A DNA stretch of 64,000 nucleotides, from positions 24,610 to 88,609 of the forward strand of contig NZ_JBKEBF010000006.1 of assembly GCF_047973035.1 (NCBI RefSeq), written 5' to 3'. This stretch comes from Oleidesulfovibrio sp047973035. Lineage in GTDB: Bacteria > Desulfobacterota > Desulfovibrionia > Desulfovibrionales > Desulfovibrionaceae. Both the position numbers and the translations under genes were made by a program. The notes below the pieces were generated by a model. That model was not told the DNA's origin. It saw nothing but the letters and a program-made list of their open reading frames with translations, and searched no databases. Positions within the stretch are counted from its first letter, which is position 1, and every line of letters starts with the position of its first letter. This document shows positions 23,479 to 33,258 of the stretch, in pieces.

Positions 23479-26043
23479 TTATTGCATTATCTGCTGCATC
23501 AGCGCGTCACGTTGTTTGCGCAAGACAGGGGGCATGGTGCTTGCCTTAGCAGGCACTTCCTTCAGCACTGCGTCAAAAAGCGAAATCATGGCATCACGGC
23601 GGAAGCAACATTCCCAGTGTGCTTTGCCGTTTTGCCCGAGTTCTGCTGCCAGATGCGGTCGGTCCAGCAGATTGCGTACAGCACGGGGAAAATTTTCCAG
23701 CTCAGTGATGATTCCGCCTGCTTCATCATGAACTGCATTGCATTGCGGCGTTGCTATCCAGGGAACGGACTGAGCCATGGCTTCCAGCACTACCAGCGGG
23801 CCTGCGCTTTCTCCTTTTGAGGGAACCAGAAGGACATCGGCATCTCTGATAAGCGCTGTCGCCTGAGTCGGCGGCAGCGGTCCGAGGATGCGTATACGCG
23901 GGTCATTTTCTGCAATTGACCAGCATTCTTCAAAATATCTGGATTCTTTTTCCCACGGCAGCGCGCCGCCTGCCAGAATCAGCTGCCAGTTATGTGTGGT
24001 GGCAAGCGGTTCCGCCGCAAATAGTTTAAGCAGTTCCAGCTGGTTCTTTACAGGCCAGAAGTTGCCTGCACACACCAGCATGGGAGACTGCGGCGGTATT
24101 GCCAGCCGGTTGCGCATGTTCCATTCGACAGGTTCCGGCTCCACTGCATGAGGGATAAATACAAAGGGGACACCCAAGTCTGAAAAAAGCTGTCTGTCCT
24201 TGCCGTTTTCAGACACTGCAATGCAGGTATTTGCAGAACGCAGGGTTTCCGACACGGTTTCCATGACGCCCATACTTTGCCAATGCTCAATGTTTTCAGC
24301 ATTAATGCTGGGCATCATGATTATGCGTGGTGCGGGAGCCGGAAGGTTGCGCAGCAGGTGACACGTCCAGTTGTCGGGGTGTGCCAGCACGATAACCGCA
24401 TCGTACCCGCCATTGCTTACGAGTGAGCGGTATTTGTCCGTGTCCGGCCCCATGTGCTGGTCCGTAAATTTGCCATGGCAGCGGAACGAGTGAATCGGCA
24501 TGCCATGCCGTATTGACGCACTGCGGTTGGGTAACCAGCGGCAGGCGACCTCTACGTGGTAGCCAAGCTTTTGCAGATGAACGCCCAGCTCTTCGATCAA
24601 CAGCTCTGTACCGCCCACTGAGGGCCAGAAAAAATTACAAGCCAGTAAAATACGCTTGCCGTTGGGCGCCGGAACCTGTTGCAGACTCCGGTCCGACGAA
24701 GTCGCGGCTTTTTTACCGGCGGATGTCGCTTCAAGGGGGGGCGCTTCGGGGCAGTAGTGCCGGATGGCGTCAGATGCGCATACTCCGATAGTGTCGTGGA
24801 AAAAGCGGATAAACAGCATGGCAGGATACAGTTGCGCCGCGCAATGCTGCATGCTTTTGCCCTGCTTTGCGTCATGCAGAACGTGTAACGCAAGCTGTTC
24901 TACTTGTTCAGTCAGTTCCAGCAGTTCGCGGGTACGCATGCGCCATAACGAGTGGCACAGGTCACTCATGGAAGCATAATTTTCACGGCGCAGATACGGA
25001 GCAGGGCTATCGTCGGCTATGGGGCTGATTTTTTCCGCTTCTGCCAGCACGGTATGCAACTGGTCGATGCGGCGCATCAACCGGGGAGGCAGATTGCGCC
25101 AGTAGGCGATGTCGTGAGGCTGAATCGGCGCGTAGTGGGGACGCTCGCCATGTTTGGCAAACATCCATACGGCTCCTCCGCCGCGGACATAGGCCGTGCG
25201 TGCCAGCCCCTCCACACCTACATCATGCACATGGGTCGAGCGGCTGTCTTCGCGGTAGAGCACAGGAACGGGCAGCGCTTCCAGACGTCTGCCAAGCTCC
25301 ATGTCTTCTGCTCCCCACAGATTGCCCGCGATATCTTCATCAAAAAGACCGGCCTGAATCAGCGAGCGGCGTGGCGTACTGATGTTGCATGAATAATATG
25401 CCCGGTGGCTGTGTAACCCGTTGTTTGTAAAAGTGGGATAGCGGAAGAGCAGGTCTCCGTGTTCCAGCGCATAGCCCCACAGCGTTTCTGTGAACGTTGC
25501 GCCGAAGCTGAATCCGCCCAGCACAGAAACAGGGCTGTCGGCCAGTGCTTTATGCAATGTGCTGTGTATTTGCAGTACATCACGTTCTATCAGAGCATCA
25601 TCATTCAGAAAATGGACAATGTGCCCTCTGGCTGCGCGTATGCCCGCGTTACGGGCCCGCGCGGGGCCGCCACGTTCCGGCTGGATGATGGGCCGGAATG
25701 CAAAAGGCGGGGTGTACTCATGTAAAAACGCGGCAGTATCATCGGCGGATGCATCGTCAACCACGATGACTTCAAATTCGTCTGGCGATATGGTTTGCTC
25801 TTCAATGCGGCGAAGGCACTCTTTAAGAATATCAAGTCTGTTGCATGTGGGAATGATGACGGAATACCACGGCGCACGTAACGAGTTGACGGCATTTTGT
25901 ATGTCTTTGGCCTGCGGATGGTGCGGGACAAGCGAAAGAGCGCGCGAGGCCAGATTGGCCGCTGTTGTCAGTTCGTTTTCAGCCAGCAGCTGAGCAGCCT
26001 CCCGTGCAAAGGCATCTGCTTTTATCGTATTCATGTCGCTCAT
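23479..26043 (-). CDS. Two-domain glycosyltransferase (GT2 + GT4)
   Basis: About 854 residues. After a short TPR-like N-terminus (LAENELTTAANLASRALSLVP) comes a GT2 domain from about 60: WYSVIIPTCNR, then VIVVDDASADDT with the metal-binding DxD-type region, and a GAEDMELGRRLE signature. A GT4 domain starts near 465 (LLACNFFWPSVGGTELL) and contains the donor-binding region VPSKGESAGPLVVLEAMA. It therefore carries two transferase activities and could add two sugars in succession. The start is taken at 26043 with GGTGAG upstream. It is preceded by another GT2 gene in the same orientation. Acceptor and donors are unknown. Confidence 0.88.
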   Translation of the reverse strand: MSDMNTIKADAFAREAAQLLAENELTTAANLASRALSLVPHHPQAKDIQNAVNSLRAPWYSVIIPTCNRLDILKECLRRIEEQTISPDEFEVIVVDDASADDTAAFLHEYTPPFAFRPIIQPERGGPARARNAGIRAARGHIVHFLNDDALIERDVLQIHSTLHKALADSPVSVLGGFSFGATFTETLWGYALEHGDLLFRYPTFTNNGLHSHRAYYSCNISTPRRSLIQAGLFDEDIAGNLWGAEDMELGRRLEALPVPVLYREDSRSTHVHDVGVEGLARTAYVRGGGAVWMFAKHGERPHYAPIQPHDIAYWRNLPPRLMRRIDQLHTVLAEAEKISPIADDSPAPYLRRENYASMSDLCHSLWRMRTRELLELTEQVEQLALHVLHDAKQGKSMQHCAAQLYPAMLFIRFFHDTIGVCASDAIRHYCPEAPPLEATSAGKKAATSSDRSLQQVPAPNGKRILLACNFFWPSVGGTELLIEELGVHLQKLGYHVEVACRWLPNRSASIRHGMPIHSFRCHGKFTDQHMGPDTDKYRSLVSNGGYDAVIVLAHPDNWTCHLLRNLPAPAPRIIMMPSINAENIEHWQSMGVMETVSETLRSANTCIAVSENGKDRQLFSDLGVPFVFIPHAVEPEPVEWNMRNRLAIPPQSPMLVCAGNFWPVKNQLELLKLFAAEPLATTHNWQLILAGGALPWEKESRYFEECWSIAENDPRIRILGPLPPTQATALIRDADVLLVPSKGESAGPLVVLEAMAQSVPWIATPQCNAVHDEAGGIITELENFPRAVRNLLDRPHLAAELGQNGKAHWECCFRRDAMISLFDAVLKEVPAKASTMPPVLRKQRDALMQQIMQ

Positions 26044-26291
26044 TCTACTCACCGTGCTTATTTTCCGGCTGTCTTGTTGCAGTGACGAAACTACCTGTTG
26101 CTACAGAATAAGTTTCGTACGCCTTCATGTGCTATCTGGCAATGCGCGCAGCTTGTACCTGCGTGTTATGGCTTCCCTGCACATGATGGCCGGACTTTTT
26201 GCGTTGTGTCGGCAGTCTGTACTTTGTTGCCAGAAGATGTTGGCTATGCTGCCTTGCTTCCGGCTGTGCGCTTCTAGTCCGTAACTTGTGG

Positions 26292-28193
26292 TTACAATAC
26301 GTTCAGCGGCACCATGTGCCGCAGGTCAATGTCGGGGCTCTGGTTCAGCAGTTGTGCCAGCTCCGGTCTGCGGCGCAATGTTTCTTCTGCGTTTTTCAGT
26401 GCAGCTTTTTTTCTGCCCAGCCGCAGATTAATAAGGCATAGCCGAAACTGCGGCTGCCATTGCGGATAGGGCGAAAGAGCGACAGCTTTCGTGTATTCCG
26501 CCACAGCTTCTGCCAGCCTTCCGGCGGCTTCATGCACCAGTCCCTGCCAGAAATGCGGCATGGGCGCATCGCCATGTTTTGTGCTGATGGCGGCAATCAG
26601 AGCCTTGGTTTCTTCATCCATAGTTGCTGCCGCTGCGTGTGATTGCATAAGGGCAGGTACCGGATAGAGGGCCGGCAACAGGGTTTTGAGACACGCTTTC
26701 ACCACATCCCAGCGTTCCATCATGCGGGTATACATGGAGCCTTCCGCATGGGTCCGGTACAGAAACATTGGGGTGTCGATTCTGTGGGGCTTAAGCCCGA
26801 ACGGCGCGCAGGAAAGCCAGAATAACCAGTCTTCCGCGCCCCATGGCATACTGGAAACGTAGCCGCCGGATTGTTGCCATAACTCGCGGCGATAGAGTGA
26901 TGCATAAGGAAAAGTGTTGCGCTGCATAAGTTCGGCCAGAGAGTATTCGCGGGGAATCCACTGACCGTTTTTAGCGCCGAATTCCTGCATGTTGGTGAAA
27001 ACCAGATTCACCTCGGGCCGTGTCTTGATAGCCTGTACAGCAGTGTTCAGAAAATCAGCGGCAAAGCAGTCGTCACAGTCCAGCGGTAGAATCCACTGGC
27101 CCTTGGCTTGCCGTATACCGGCATTTCTGGCGGAAGCAAGCCCGCCGTTTTCTTTATCCAGCACCTGTATATGCAGGGCCGGATACTGTGCCGCAAGATT
27201 GCGGGCTACAGTGGAGGAGTCATCCTGACTGCCGTCATTCACAATGATGACTTCAAGGTTTTCATATTGCTGTGCGGCGACGCTTGCTACCGCATCGGGA
27301 AGAAACGCGGCACCGTTGTAGACGGGAATAATGACGGAAATGAACGGTGCGCTTAGGTCGTCGGGTACGGTCTGCGACTGTTGTTCATGCAGGTGCAGCG
27401 GCATTTCGAAATGGGCGGCATCTGGTCGGGCGCCTTTATAGCTTTTTACGTCCATGTACCGGCCTTGCGCAAACATGTCTGCCAATGCGTCTGCATCAAC
27501 GGAGTCTGCCGAAACACGGTTTTCAAAAATGCTTTGTACTCTGTTCAGCGGATTGCAGAAGGTGACCGACTGTTCAAAGAACAGCAGTCTCGGAAAGTGC
27601 TCAACCAGATTTGTCCGCTTAGAAAGTCCGGCTTCCAGCAGATTGGGGTTGGAGAACGGCAAGTCATGCAGCAACGCAAGCATAAGCTCCGACCTGTATA
27701 CCGAACTGGAAACTTCCAGAGGGTAGCCGAAATCGTGGTCTGCGTCTTTCCACCAGCATTGCAGCACACGTTCATTCAGCTGTTCACACAAAGGCACCTG
27801 TTGCGGTGCATCCTGCGTGTGGCAGTACGTTGTATTTTTTCCCAGCCGTAACGAAAAGCCTATGGCATCGGGTGTTGCTTCCAGTGATTCCAGCACGTCG
27901 TGAAGCGAAAAGTCCTGATAAAAAATGTTGTCGTCCACCATGAACAACACATACGGGGCATCCGCCACAAGCCGCAGTACCTGCAACCGGAAGTCGGTTT
28001 CCGCCACAAAATCCACATGCGGGAACGTTGCGCGCAGTGTGGCGTATTGTTGTTCATGTCGGGCATCAGAGGCTTTGTAGAGCACCCGTATGACCAACGA
28101 TTCAGCATCGCTGCACCGCAGCAGCAGCGACTCAATCGTGGCACGCAGTTGCAGTGCTCTGTCTTTGCTGAAGATTACAGCCTGTGTCTTCAC
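26292..28193 (-). CDS. Glycosyltransferase (GT2) with C-terminal TPR
   Basis: A 633-residue protein. The N-terminal 270 residues (QAVIFSKDRALQLRATIESLL and VLFMVDDNIFY) look like a first, degenerate glycosyltransferase-like fold. A classical GT2 domain begins near 285 with FISVIIPVYNGAAFLPDAV and IVNDGSQDDS, and includes LPLDCDDCF and GAEDWLFWL. The C-terminus has tetratricopeptide-like helices (GRLAEAVAEYTKAVALSP). It starts with GTG and overlaps the stop of the upstream methyltransferase gene by four bases (GTGA), showing translational coupling. AAGGGGTT is the ribosome site. Confidence 0.88.
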   Translation of the reverse strand: MKTQAVIFSKDRALQLRATIESLLLRCSDAESLVIRVLYKASDARHEQQYATLRATFPHVDFVAETDFRLQVLRLVADAPYVLFMVDDNIFYQDFSLHDVLESLEATPDAIGFSLRLGKNTTYCHTQDAPQQVPLCEQLNERVLQCWWKDADHDFGYPLEVSSSVYRSELMLALLHDLPFSNPNLLEAGLSKRTNLVEHFPRLLFFEQSVTFCNPLNRVQSIFENRVSADSVDADALADMFAQGRYMDVKSYKGARPDAAHFEMPLHLHEQQSQTVPDDLSAPFISVIIPVYNGAAFLPDAVASVAAQQYENLEVIIVNDGSQDDSSTVARNLAAQYPALHIQVLDKENGGLASARNAGIRQAKGQWILPLDCDDCFAADFLNTAVQAIKTRPEVNLVFTNMQEFGAKNGQWIPREYSLAELMQRNTFPYASLYRRELWQQSGGYVSSMPWGAEDWLFWLSCAPFGLKPHRIDTPMFLYRTHAEGSMYTRMMERWDVVKACLKTLLPALYPVPALMQSHAAAATMDEETKALIAAISTKHGDAPMPHFWQGLVHEAAGRLAEAVAEYTKAVALSPYPQWQPQFRLCLINLRLGRKKAALKNAEETLRRRPELAQLLNQSPDIDLRHMVPLNVL

Positions 28194-29674
28194 TGTTTAA
28201 CCCCTTCAACAAAGTAGCCCACGGTGAAGTCTTCCAGCATGTACTTGTCATCCATGGCGTACAGGTAACGCGGCAGCTTTTCGCGGAACAGGGTACGCAG
28301 CTCTTCGTCTGCAGCGTGCAGGAGTTCCGGCTTGCTGTTAAAAAGCCATGACACCCGCGCGCATTCCTGAGCAAGATGGCGGAAGAAACCGCCGTTCGGG
28401 CTGATTTCTGTAACTTGCAGGCCAAGTTCGGGCAGAAACTTTTCATAAAAATGTCGGGTGAAGCCACCGTAGTAGTGGTAAGGCTCCTGATGCAGCCCTG
28501 AACCTAACGGCGCGGTGAGCAGCAGTTTTCCGCCGGATTTCAGCAGGCGCGTCATTTTTTTCAGTGCAGCTACAGGGTCGGGAACATGCTCCAGCACCTC
28601 CGTGCACATGATGACATCAAAAGACGCATCCGGTGCGGGAATCTGCGTAATGTCGCCTACCAGATCTATGTTTCCGTATTCTGTTCCGCCTCCCAGCTTT
28701 TCGCCGTGGTAGCCTTTGAAGTCATGGGCTACGTAGTCGCAATGTGCAAAAAACTGCCGGTACGGGCAGGTTCCGGCACCTACATCCAGCACCTTGCTTC
28801 CGGCAGGAATGCCTGCGGCTTTGGCTGCCATCCAGCGGTCTCTTTCACGCTGGTTAAAGTCATGAATGGCATCCAGCGGCAGATCAGACTGCAAAGGAAA
28901 ATCAACAGGCTTTGTTTGCTGCGATGCCTTTTGTTCAGGGTGCACCGGCTGGTACGTCAGGAACGAACGCAGCTGCTTCTTCCATACTTCATATGTGGGG
29001 ATTTCAGTGGCAGCCACAGTACTCAGCCATAAAAGTTCGTCTGCCGCCTGCACAAGTTTTTCTGTGGGAATATCAGCAGTTTTTGTGCCGATCGCCGTCA
29101 CGTTGGCAAGGTGCGGAGGCTTCTGCCATTTTTCGATGATAATCTCCGGCGTACCGAAGCCCATATGCGTAAAGGTTACGTGGAACCTTTCGGGGAACCA
29201 GTGGTCGATGTGGTAGGCCCATGTCTCTGTCTGGTCACCGGCAAGGTGTCGCACAGCTGCGGTTTTTTCTTTCAGCGGTACGTTTGAGAGTATTGTCTTG
29301 GCGCTTCCTGCAAGATCGGGCGTTTCAATATGCAGTCTGCCGCCGACTTTAAGCCAGCGGTGCCAACGGATAAGAAGCCCCAGCGCTTCAACGCGGTTGA
29401 AATGCTCAAACACGTGATGGAGGCGGATTTCATCCAGACTGTTATCCGGAAAATGCAGAGCTTTGATGTCTGCAAAAATGTCTGCCTTGGGACGCATTAC
29501 CGCATGATGAGCGGGCGGGTAGTCAATATTGACATACCCTTCCAGATGATTCTCTCCGCAGCCGAGGTGCAGCCGGAGAGGTTGTCCCGCCGTGTGCAGG
29601 CCGAGGCGATGTATTTCAGCAAGAATGTCGCCGCTGCTGCAGTGGTTGTCAGTGCAAGAGTTGTATTGATTCAT
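28190..29674 (-). CDS. Tandem SAM-dependent methyltransferase
   Basis: A 494-residue protein with two class I methyltransferase domains. The first (about 35-200) has LRLHLGCGENHLEGYVNIDY, a motif of small sugar-linked methyltransferases, and LHHVFEHF. The second (about 285-420) has VLDVGAGTCPYRQFFA as SAM motif I, VIMCTEVLEHVPDP and LLKSGGKLLLTAP. Both look intact, so two methylations on the same glycan or a regulatory pseudo-domain are possible. It is translationally coupled to the following GT2 gene. Confidence 0.85.
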   Translation of the reverse strand: MNQYNSCTDNHCSSGDILAEIHRLGLHTAGQPLRLHLGCGENHLEGYVNIDYPPAHHAVMRPKADIFADIKALHFPDNSLDEIRLHHVFEHFNRVEALGLLIRWHRWLKVGGRLHIETPDLAGSAKTILSNVPLKEKTAAVRHLAGDQTETWAYHIDHWFPERFHVTFTHMGFGTPEIIIEKWQKPPHLANVTAIGTKTADIPTEKLVQAADELLWLSTVAATEIPTYEVWKKQLRSFLTYQPVHPEQKASQQTKPVDFPLQSDLPLDAIHDFNQRERDRWMAAKAAGIPAGSKVLDVGAGTCPYRQFFAHCDYVAHDFKGYHGEKLGGGTEYGNIDLVGDITQIPAPDASFDVIMCTEVLEHVPDPVAALKKMTRLLKSGGKLLLTAPLGSGLHQEPYHYYGGFTRHFYEKFLPELGLQVTEISPNGGFFRHLAQECARVSWLFNSKPELLHAADEELRTLFREKLPRYLYAMDDKYMLEDFTVGYFVEGVKQ

Positions 29675-29687
29675 GGCAGTGCTTCCC

Positions 29688-30992
29688 TTAGTTGCCTATC
29701 ACACATAAATTTGTAGAAAGCAGATCAACAGCAATGCGTGCTCCGTCTATGGGAGCAAATACGTTACGCATTTTTTCAGAGCCGCAATGAAGGGGCCGAC
29801 TTGCGCCTACAAGCGATGAATACATGGAAAGGGCCAGGCTGGTGAGGTATTCATCACCGAATATGTGTCCCGAAGCGCTTTCTGTTATCAGTGCAGCCAG
29901 TTCGGGGGATACGATTCTGGCTGTGTACCATCCGTAATCATAAAAGAACTGTTCGTTCCAGCGCGCTGCATGGTTGATGTGCCGTGCCACCGGCGAATAG
30001 CAGAAGGTGAGGGGCATTCCGGCATTGCGGGCAAGCCACGGAAATGCATAATCCCACCAGTGCTGCCCGAGACAATATTCAACCTGCGGGATGCGCGACG
30101 CGAGTGCCTTCGGAAAAATGAAAAAGTCAAAACCCCGTTCGTACACTCTGCCGCAGGCGGCGTCTGCTGTGTCTACATTCAGGCGCGAGGCAAAGACAAA
30201 TGAATCACGGGCGGCATTGACCAGCTGGTTCATATCATTCCGGTCGCAATCAAGAATGATGTCAGAGTTGAAAATTGCGCATACTTCATGCTGTACGCCG
30301 GATAAATGCCGCAGAATGCTGGAAAGGTATTGGTAGTCTTTGCCAAAGGTAGCTTTTGCTGTCTGCCTGCACTCAACAAAGTGAACAAAATTAAAATGGG
30401 GCTTGAGCAGGGCTATTTCTTCTGCGGTATTGAGTGAATGGACTTCTGCCCCGAGTTTTTGCCACGAGGCAAGCGCCTGCTGGCTTTCTTCCAGATTGCG
30501 CGGTGGGATGCTTGTGGCAATGACAAATGGTACGGTGGGATTGGCCAATTTCTTTTCGCCGCTTAAGTGCCTTAAGGCAAACTTGTAGTTTGTCTGTGTA
30601 GAAAAATCATGAGAATTCAGCTTGATGGCAGATGACAGAAGTGGAAGTGCTTCCCGCAGGTTTCCCTGCATGGCATGGATTGTTCCCAGATAATTTCTGG
30701 AGCGGTGGTCTGCGGGATGACCGGCTGCGAATTTTTCCAGCAGGTTTTCGGCAGCGGCTGTTTGACCCGCCGTGTACATGAGGGCTGCCAGTTCGCAGGC
30801 AAAGACACTGGAGTTCGGATAGTTGCTGCCAAGCCCTGCCAGAGCTTCCAGCGCACCAGCAAGGTTACCTTGCAGCAGCATGTTTTGTACGGGCTTTAAC
30901 GCATGTACCTGTGTTGCCCATGACAACGCTTCAGGCGAGCGGCGCTCCCCGCTGATGATCCGTGCGGCTTCGATTTGTTTTGTATTAACCAT
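29688..30992 (-). CDS. TPR-containing glycan-cluster protein of unknown function
   Basis: About 434 residues, starting at 30992 with GGAGAG upstream. Residues 20-135 form three or four tetratricopeptide helices (GNLAGALEALAGLGSNYPNSS, AAENLLEKFAAGHPADHRSRN, GNLREALPLLSSAIKLN). The rest is alpha/beta. FVIATSIPPRNLEESQQALASW and EVCAIFNSDIILD resemble a nucleotide-sugar-binding fold with a DxD-like pattern, so it may be a glycosyltransferase of an undefined family. It lies between a GT-methyltransferase fusion and the tandem methyltransferase in one operon. Confidence 0.75.
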   Translation of the reverse strand: MVNTKQIEAARIISGERRSPEALSWATQVHALKPVQNMLLQGNLAGALEALAGLGSNYPNSSVFACELAALMYTAGQTAAAENLLEKFAAGHPADHRSRNYLGTIHAMQGNLREALPLLSSAIKLNSHDFSTQTNYKFALRHLSGEKKLANPTVPFVIATSIPPRNLEESQQALASWQKLGAEVHSLNTAEEIALLKPHFNFVHFVECRQTAKATFGKDYQYLSSILRHLSGVQHEVCAIFNSDIILDCDRNDMNQLVNAARDSFVFASRLNVDTADAACGRVYERGFDFFIFPKALASRIPQVEYCLGQHWWDYAFPWLARNAGMPLTFCYSPVARHINHAARWNEQFFYDYGWYTARIVSPELAALITESASGHIFGDEYLTSLALSMYSSLVGASRPLHCGSEKMRNVFAPIDGARIAVDLLSTNLCVIGN

Positions 30993-31032
30993 GTACAACT
31001 CTCCGTTATCTGCTGCGATCCTGTGACAGGCA

Positions 31033-32973
31033 TTATCGCATACGTATCGCAAAGGCTACGCCGTACCCCAGCTCGGTAAATTCAAAGCCGCTCATTTCCG
31101 GCCGGGCCAGAACCACATCGCGCCATACCTGTGCCAGCTCCGGATGAGCCGGATGGGCTATGTCATCAAAAACAACTGCGCCGCCGATCCGCAAATGCGG
31201 GAGAACGTCTTCCAGATCCTGCACAGCTCCTTCAGGCGTATGGTCGCCGTCTACAGTAATAAGATCAAAGCTGGCTGCAGGATTTTGCGCAAAGTATGCG
31301 GGCAGTGTTTCATGCGAGTTGCCATTTATAAAATCAAGTGTACCCCTGTGGCCCAGTATCTGCATCTGCTCACGTACAAATTCCGGCCCGGGGTTTTCCA
31401 TTCCGGCATAATCGGTAAGCCACATATCAAAGGCGGTTATCTGTACCTGCGGCTGCTGCGAAACGACCATTGCCATGCTGCGCCCTTGGCGGACACCTAT
31501 TTCAAGGTACCGGCTGACGCCCAGCATGCCGGACAACGTATAGAGAACCGTGCAGATATCAGCATAGCGCCAGTGCGGGCCGTATCGCCGTATACCGCTG
31601 GACATGAAACCGCGAAGGTAGCGCAGGTAATCATCATCTTTAAGCTTTTTAAGAATGCCTAACGTTTCCTGATACGTTTCCGTGGCAAAGAGCGGCGCGG
31701 ACAAGGTGGCAGTACCGGCAAGCGGCGGAGCATACCACTGGACGCCTTTGACTTTGTAACTGTTCCTGCCTGTCAGGTCTGTTGTAGCCGCGCTGGTATC
31801 TGCTCGCTCTCGGTTGGTAAAAGAGGCTTTGCTAGCAGGGGGGAGCGTTGCGGCGTGAGTGTTGCTGTGGTTCATGTCCATTGCGTATTTGACCATATTG
31901 GAAACTTCCAGACCGAAAAGCCGTCTGGTCTGATAGGCAGCTTGCAGGGCCTGATCTTCCGCCGGAGTATTAGCCGTCGGTGCCATCGCGGGCAGCCTGC
32001 CTGCCAGAACCTGCGCCAGAGAGTCTGCATTGCCCGCAGTAAAAGCGGCGCCTCCGGCAATGTTCTGTTCCAGATGGACAGCAATGTCAGAGTACACAAC
32101 GCTTTTGCCGAGCAGGCGGCAATCTTCAATTACAGTGCTCCATCCTTCAAATAATGACGGCTGGATAACGCCGGAAGCATTGCGAAGCAGTTGAATCTGA
32201 TCAGAACGCGGGATCAGGCCGAGTATGGTTACCTGTTCCGCCAGACCTTGTTCTGCCAGAAAGCGTGTTAATGAGGGGTAGTAGTCGGGATGCCTGCTGT
32301 CTTCCGTGGCGCCTGTGCATACCAGTTGCGGCGTTACCCCTTGGCTGCGCAGCTGAGCAAGGGCTTTGAACAACGTCATATGGTCCTTGTGCAGCCAGAA
32401 CTGGTTGCAGCACATCAGATAGTTGCCGGTGATGCCGTATTTTGTCTTCACGGCATCAGCATCGCCCCGCAGCCAGTCCGGCTCTGGTGACGTGGCAAAG
32501 CGCATTACATGTGTCGGACATTTGACATCAAAAAAATGGCGGAAATCGTCTAAGGCTGTCTGACTGCTGAGCACTACCATTTCGGTGCCCCGTGCAAGTT
32601 TTGCAAACAGCATGTTACGCCAGTCCGCGTCTGCCTTTGAAAACATGTGCGGCAGGTGGCAATGCTGAAAGTCCGGTATCCAGTGCACCCTGGCTATGCC
32701 TGCGGGGACCTGTCCTTTTGCCGGAAAAGGATACAGAACATCTATATCGTCCATTCTGGCAGCAGGGTCGAATACCCGTATGTCTTTGGCAAGCGGCAGA
32801 ATATTCTGGTATTGTGACAGATGGTCCACCTGATCGGGGGTAACAAAAAATATCAGGCCGGGGCGCAGCTCTTCCGGAACGGAGGCGATAGCCAGTGACA
32901 GATTTTTCAGATAGTTAGGCCCGCCTTGCCAGCCGTCGCTTCCCCACTGAATAACTAATCCCAGATTACCCAC
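31033..32973 (-). CDS. GT4 glycosyltransferase fused to a methyltransferase
   Basis: About 646 residues. The first 360 form a GT4-type transferase: LVIQWGSDGWQGGPNYL near the start, CCNQFWLHKDHMTLFKAL, and the donor site QPSLFEGWSTVIEDC. The C-terminal 200 residues are a Methyltransf_24 domain with YLEIGVRQGRSMAMV (SAM motif I) and DLITVDGDHTPEGAVQDLE. The start is taken as GTG at 32973 because AGGAG lies 7 bases before it; an ATG-less upstream extension of 13 codons lacks a ribosome site. The fusion suggests the same enzyme adds a sugar and methylates it or its neighbour. Confidence 0.86.
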   Translation of the reverse strand: MGNLGLVIQWGSDGWQGGPNYLKNLSLAIASVPEELRPGLIFFVTPDQVDHLSQYQNILPLAKDIRVFDPAARMDDIDVLYPFPAKGQVPAGIARVHWIPDFQHCHLPHMFSKADADWRNMLFAKLARGTEMVVLSSQTALDDFRHFFDVKCPTHVMRFATSPEPDWLRGDADAVKTKYGITGNYLMCCNQFWLHKDHMTLFKALAQLRSQGVTPQLVCTGATEDSRHPDYYPSLTRFLAEQGLAEQVTILGLIPRSDQIQLLRNASGVIQPSLFEGWSTVIEDCRLLGKSVVYSDIAVHLEQNIAGGAAFTAGNADSLAQVLAGRLPAMAPTANTPAEDQALQAAYQTRRLFGLEVSNMVKYAMDMNHSNTHAATLPPASKASFTNRERADTSAATTDLTGRNSYKVKGVQWYAPPLAGTATLSAPLFATETYQETLGILKKLKDDDYLRYLRGFMSSGIRRYGPHWRYADICTVLYTLSGMLGVSRYLEIGVRQGRSMAMVVSQQPQVQITAFDMWLTDYAGMENPGPEFVREQMQILGHRGTLDFINGNSHETLPAYFAQNPAASFDLITVDGDHTPEGAVQDLEDVLPHLRIGGAVVFDDIAHPAHPELAQVWRDVVLARPEMSGFEFTELGYGVAFAIRMR

Positions 32974-33258
32974 TGTTATCTCCTGATATTTTTTGCCTGA
33001 AACGGTAAACAAGTGCCGTTTTTTTATTCCGGCAGATTGCTACGTAGCGGCGGAGCATGACGGCGTATGGCTGTCAGCCCCGTGCCGGACGTCTGTTTTT
33101 ATCTGTTTCCGGCAGATGATTTATCTGGTCGCTTGGTATGAAAAAAGAACAATAAAAAAGGATGCACAAAATGTTCCATAACGTTTACCCCGAGTTGCGG
33201 GTAAAGGGGGTGCGTAATGCAAAGCAGAAACCTGCCCCGAACACTGCACTCCAAGGTG

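Noticed and set aside
24731..24739. Another G-run (seven G) in the two-domain glycosyltransferase gene, and one of seven in the HEPN-SNF2 gene near 6943
   Set aside because: Seven-base runs are expected by chance in DNA of this composition, and both genes read through in frame. Not counted as contingency tracts.
33182..33207. Hairpin TTTACCC / GGGTAAA between the GT-methyltransferase and GH57-like genes
   Set aside because: No T-run follows on either strand, so a terminator call is not supported; left as a possible minor hairpin.
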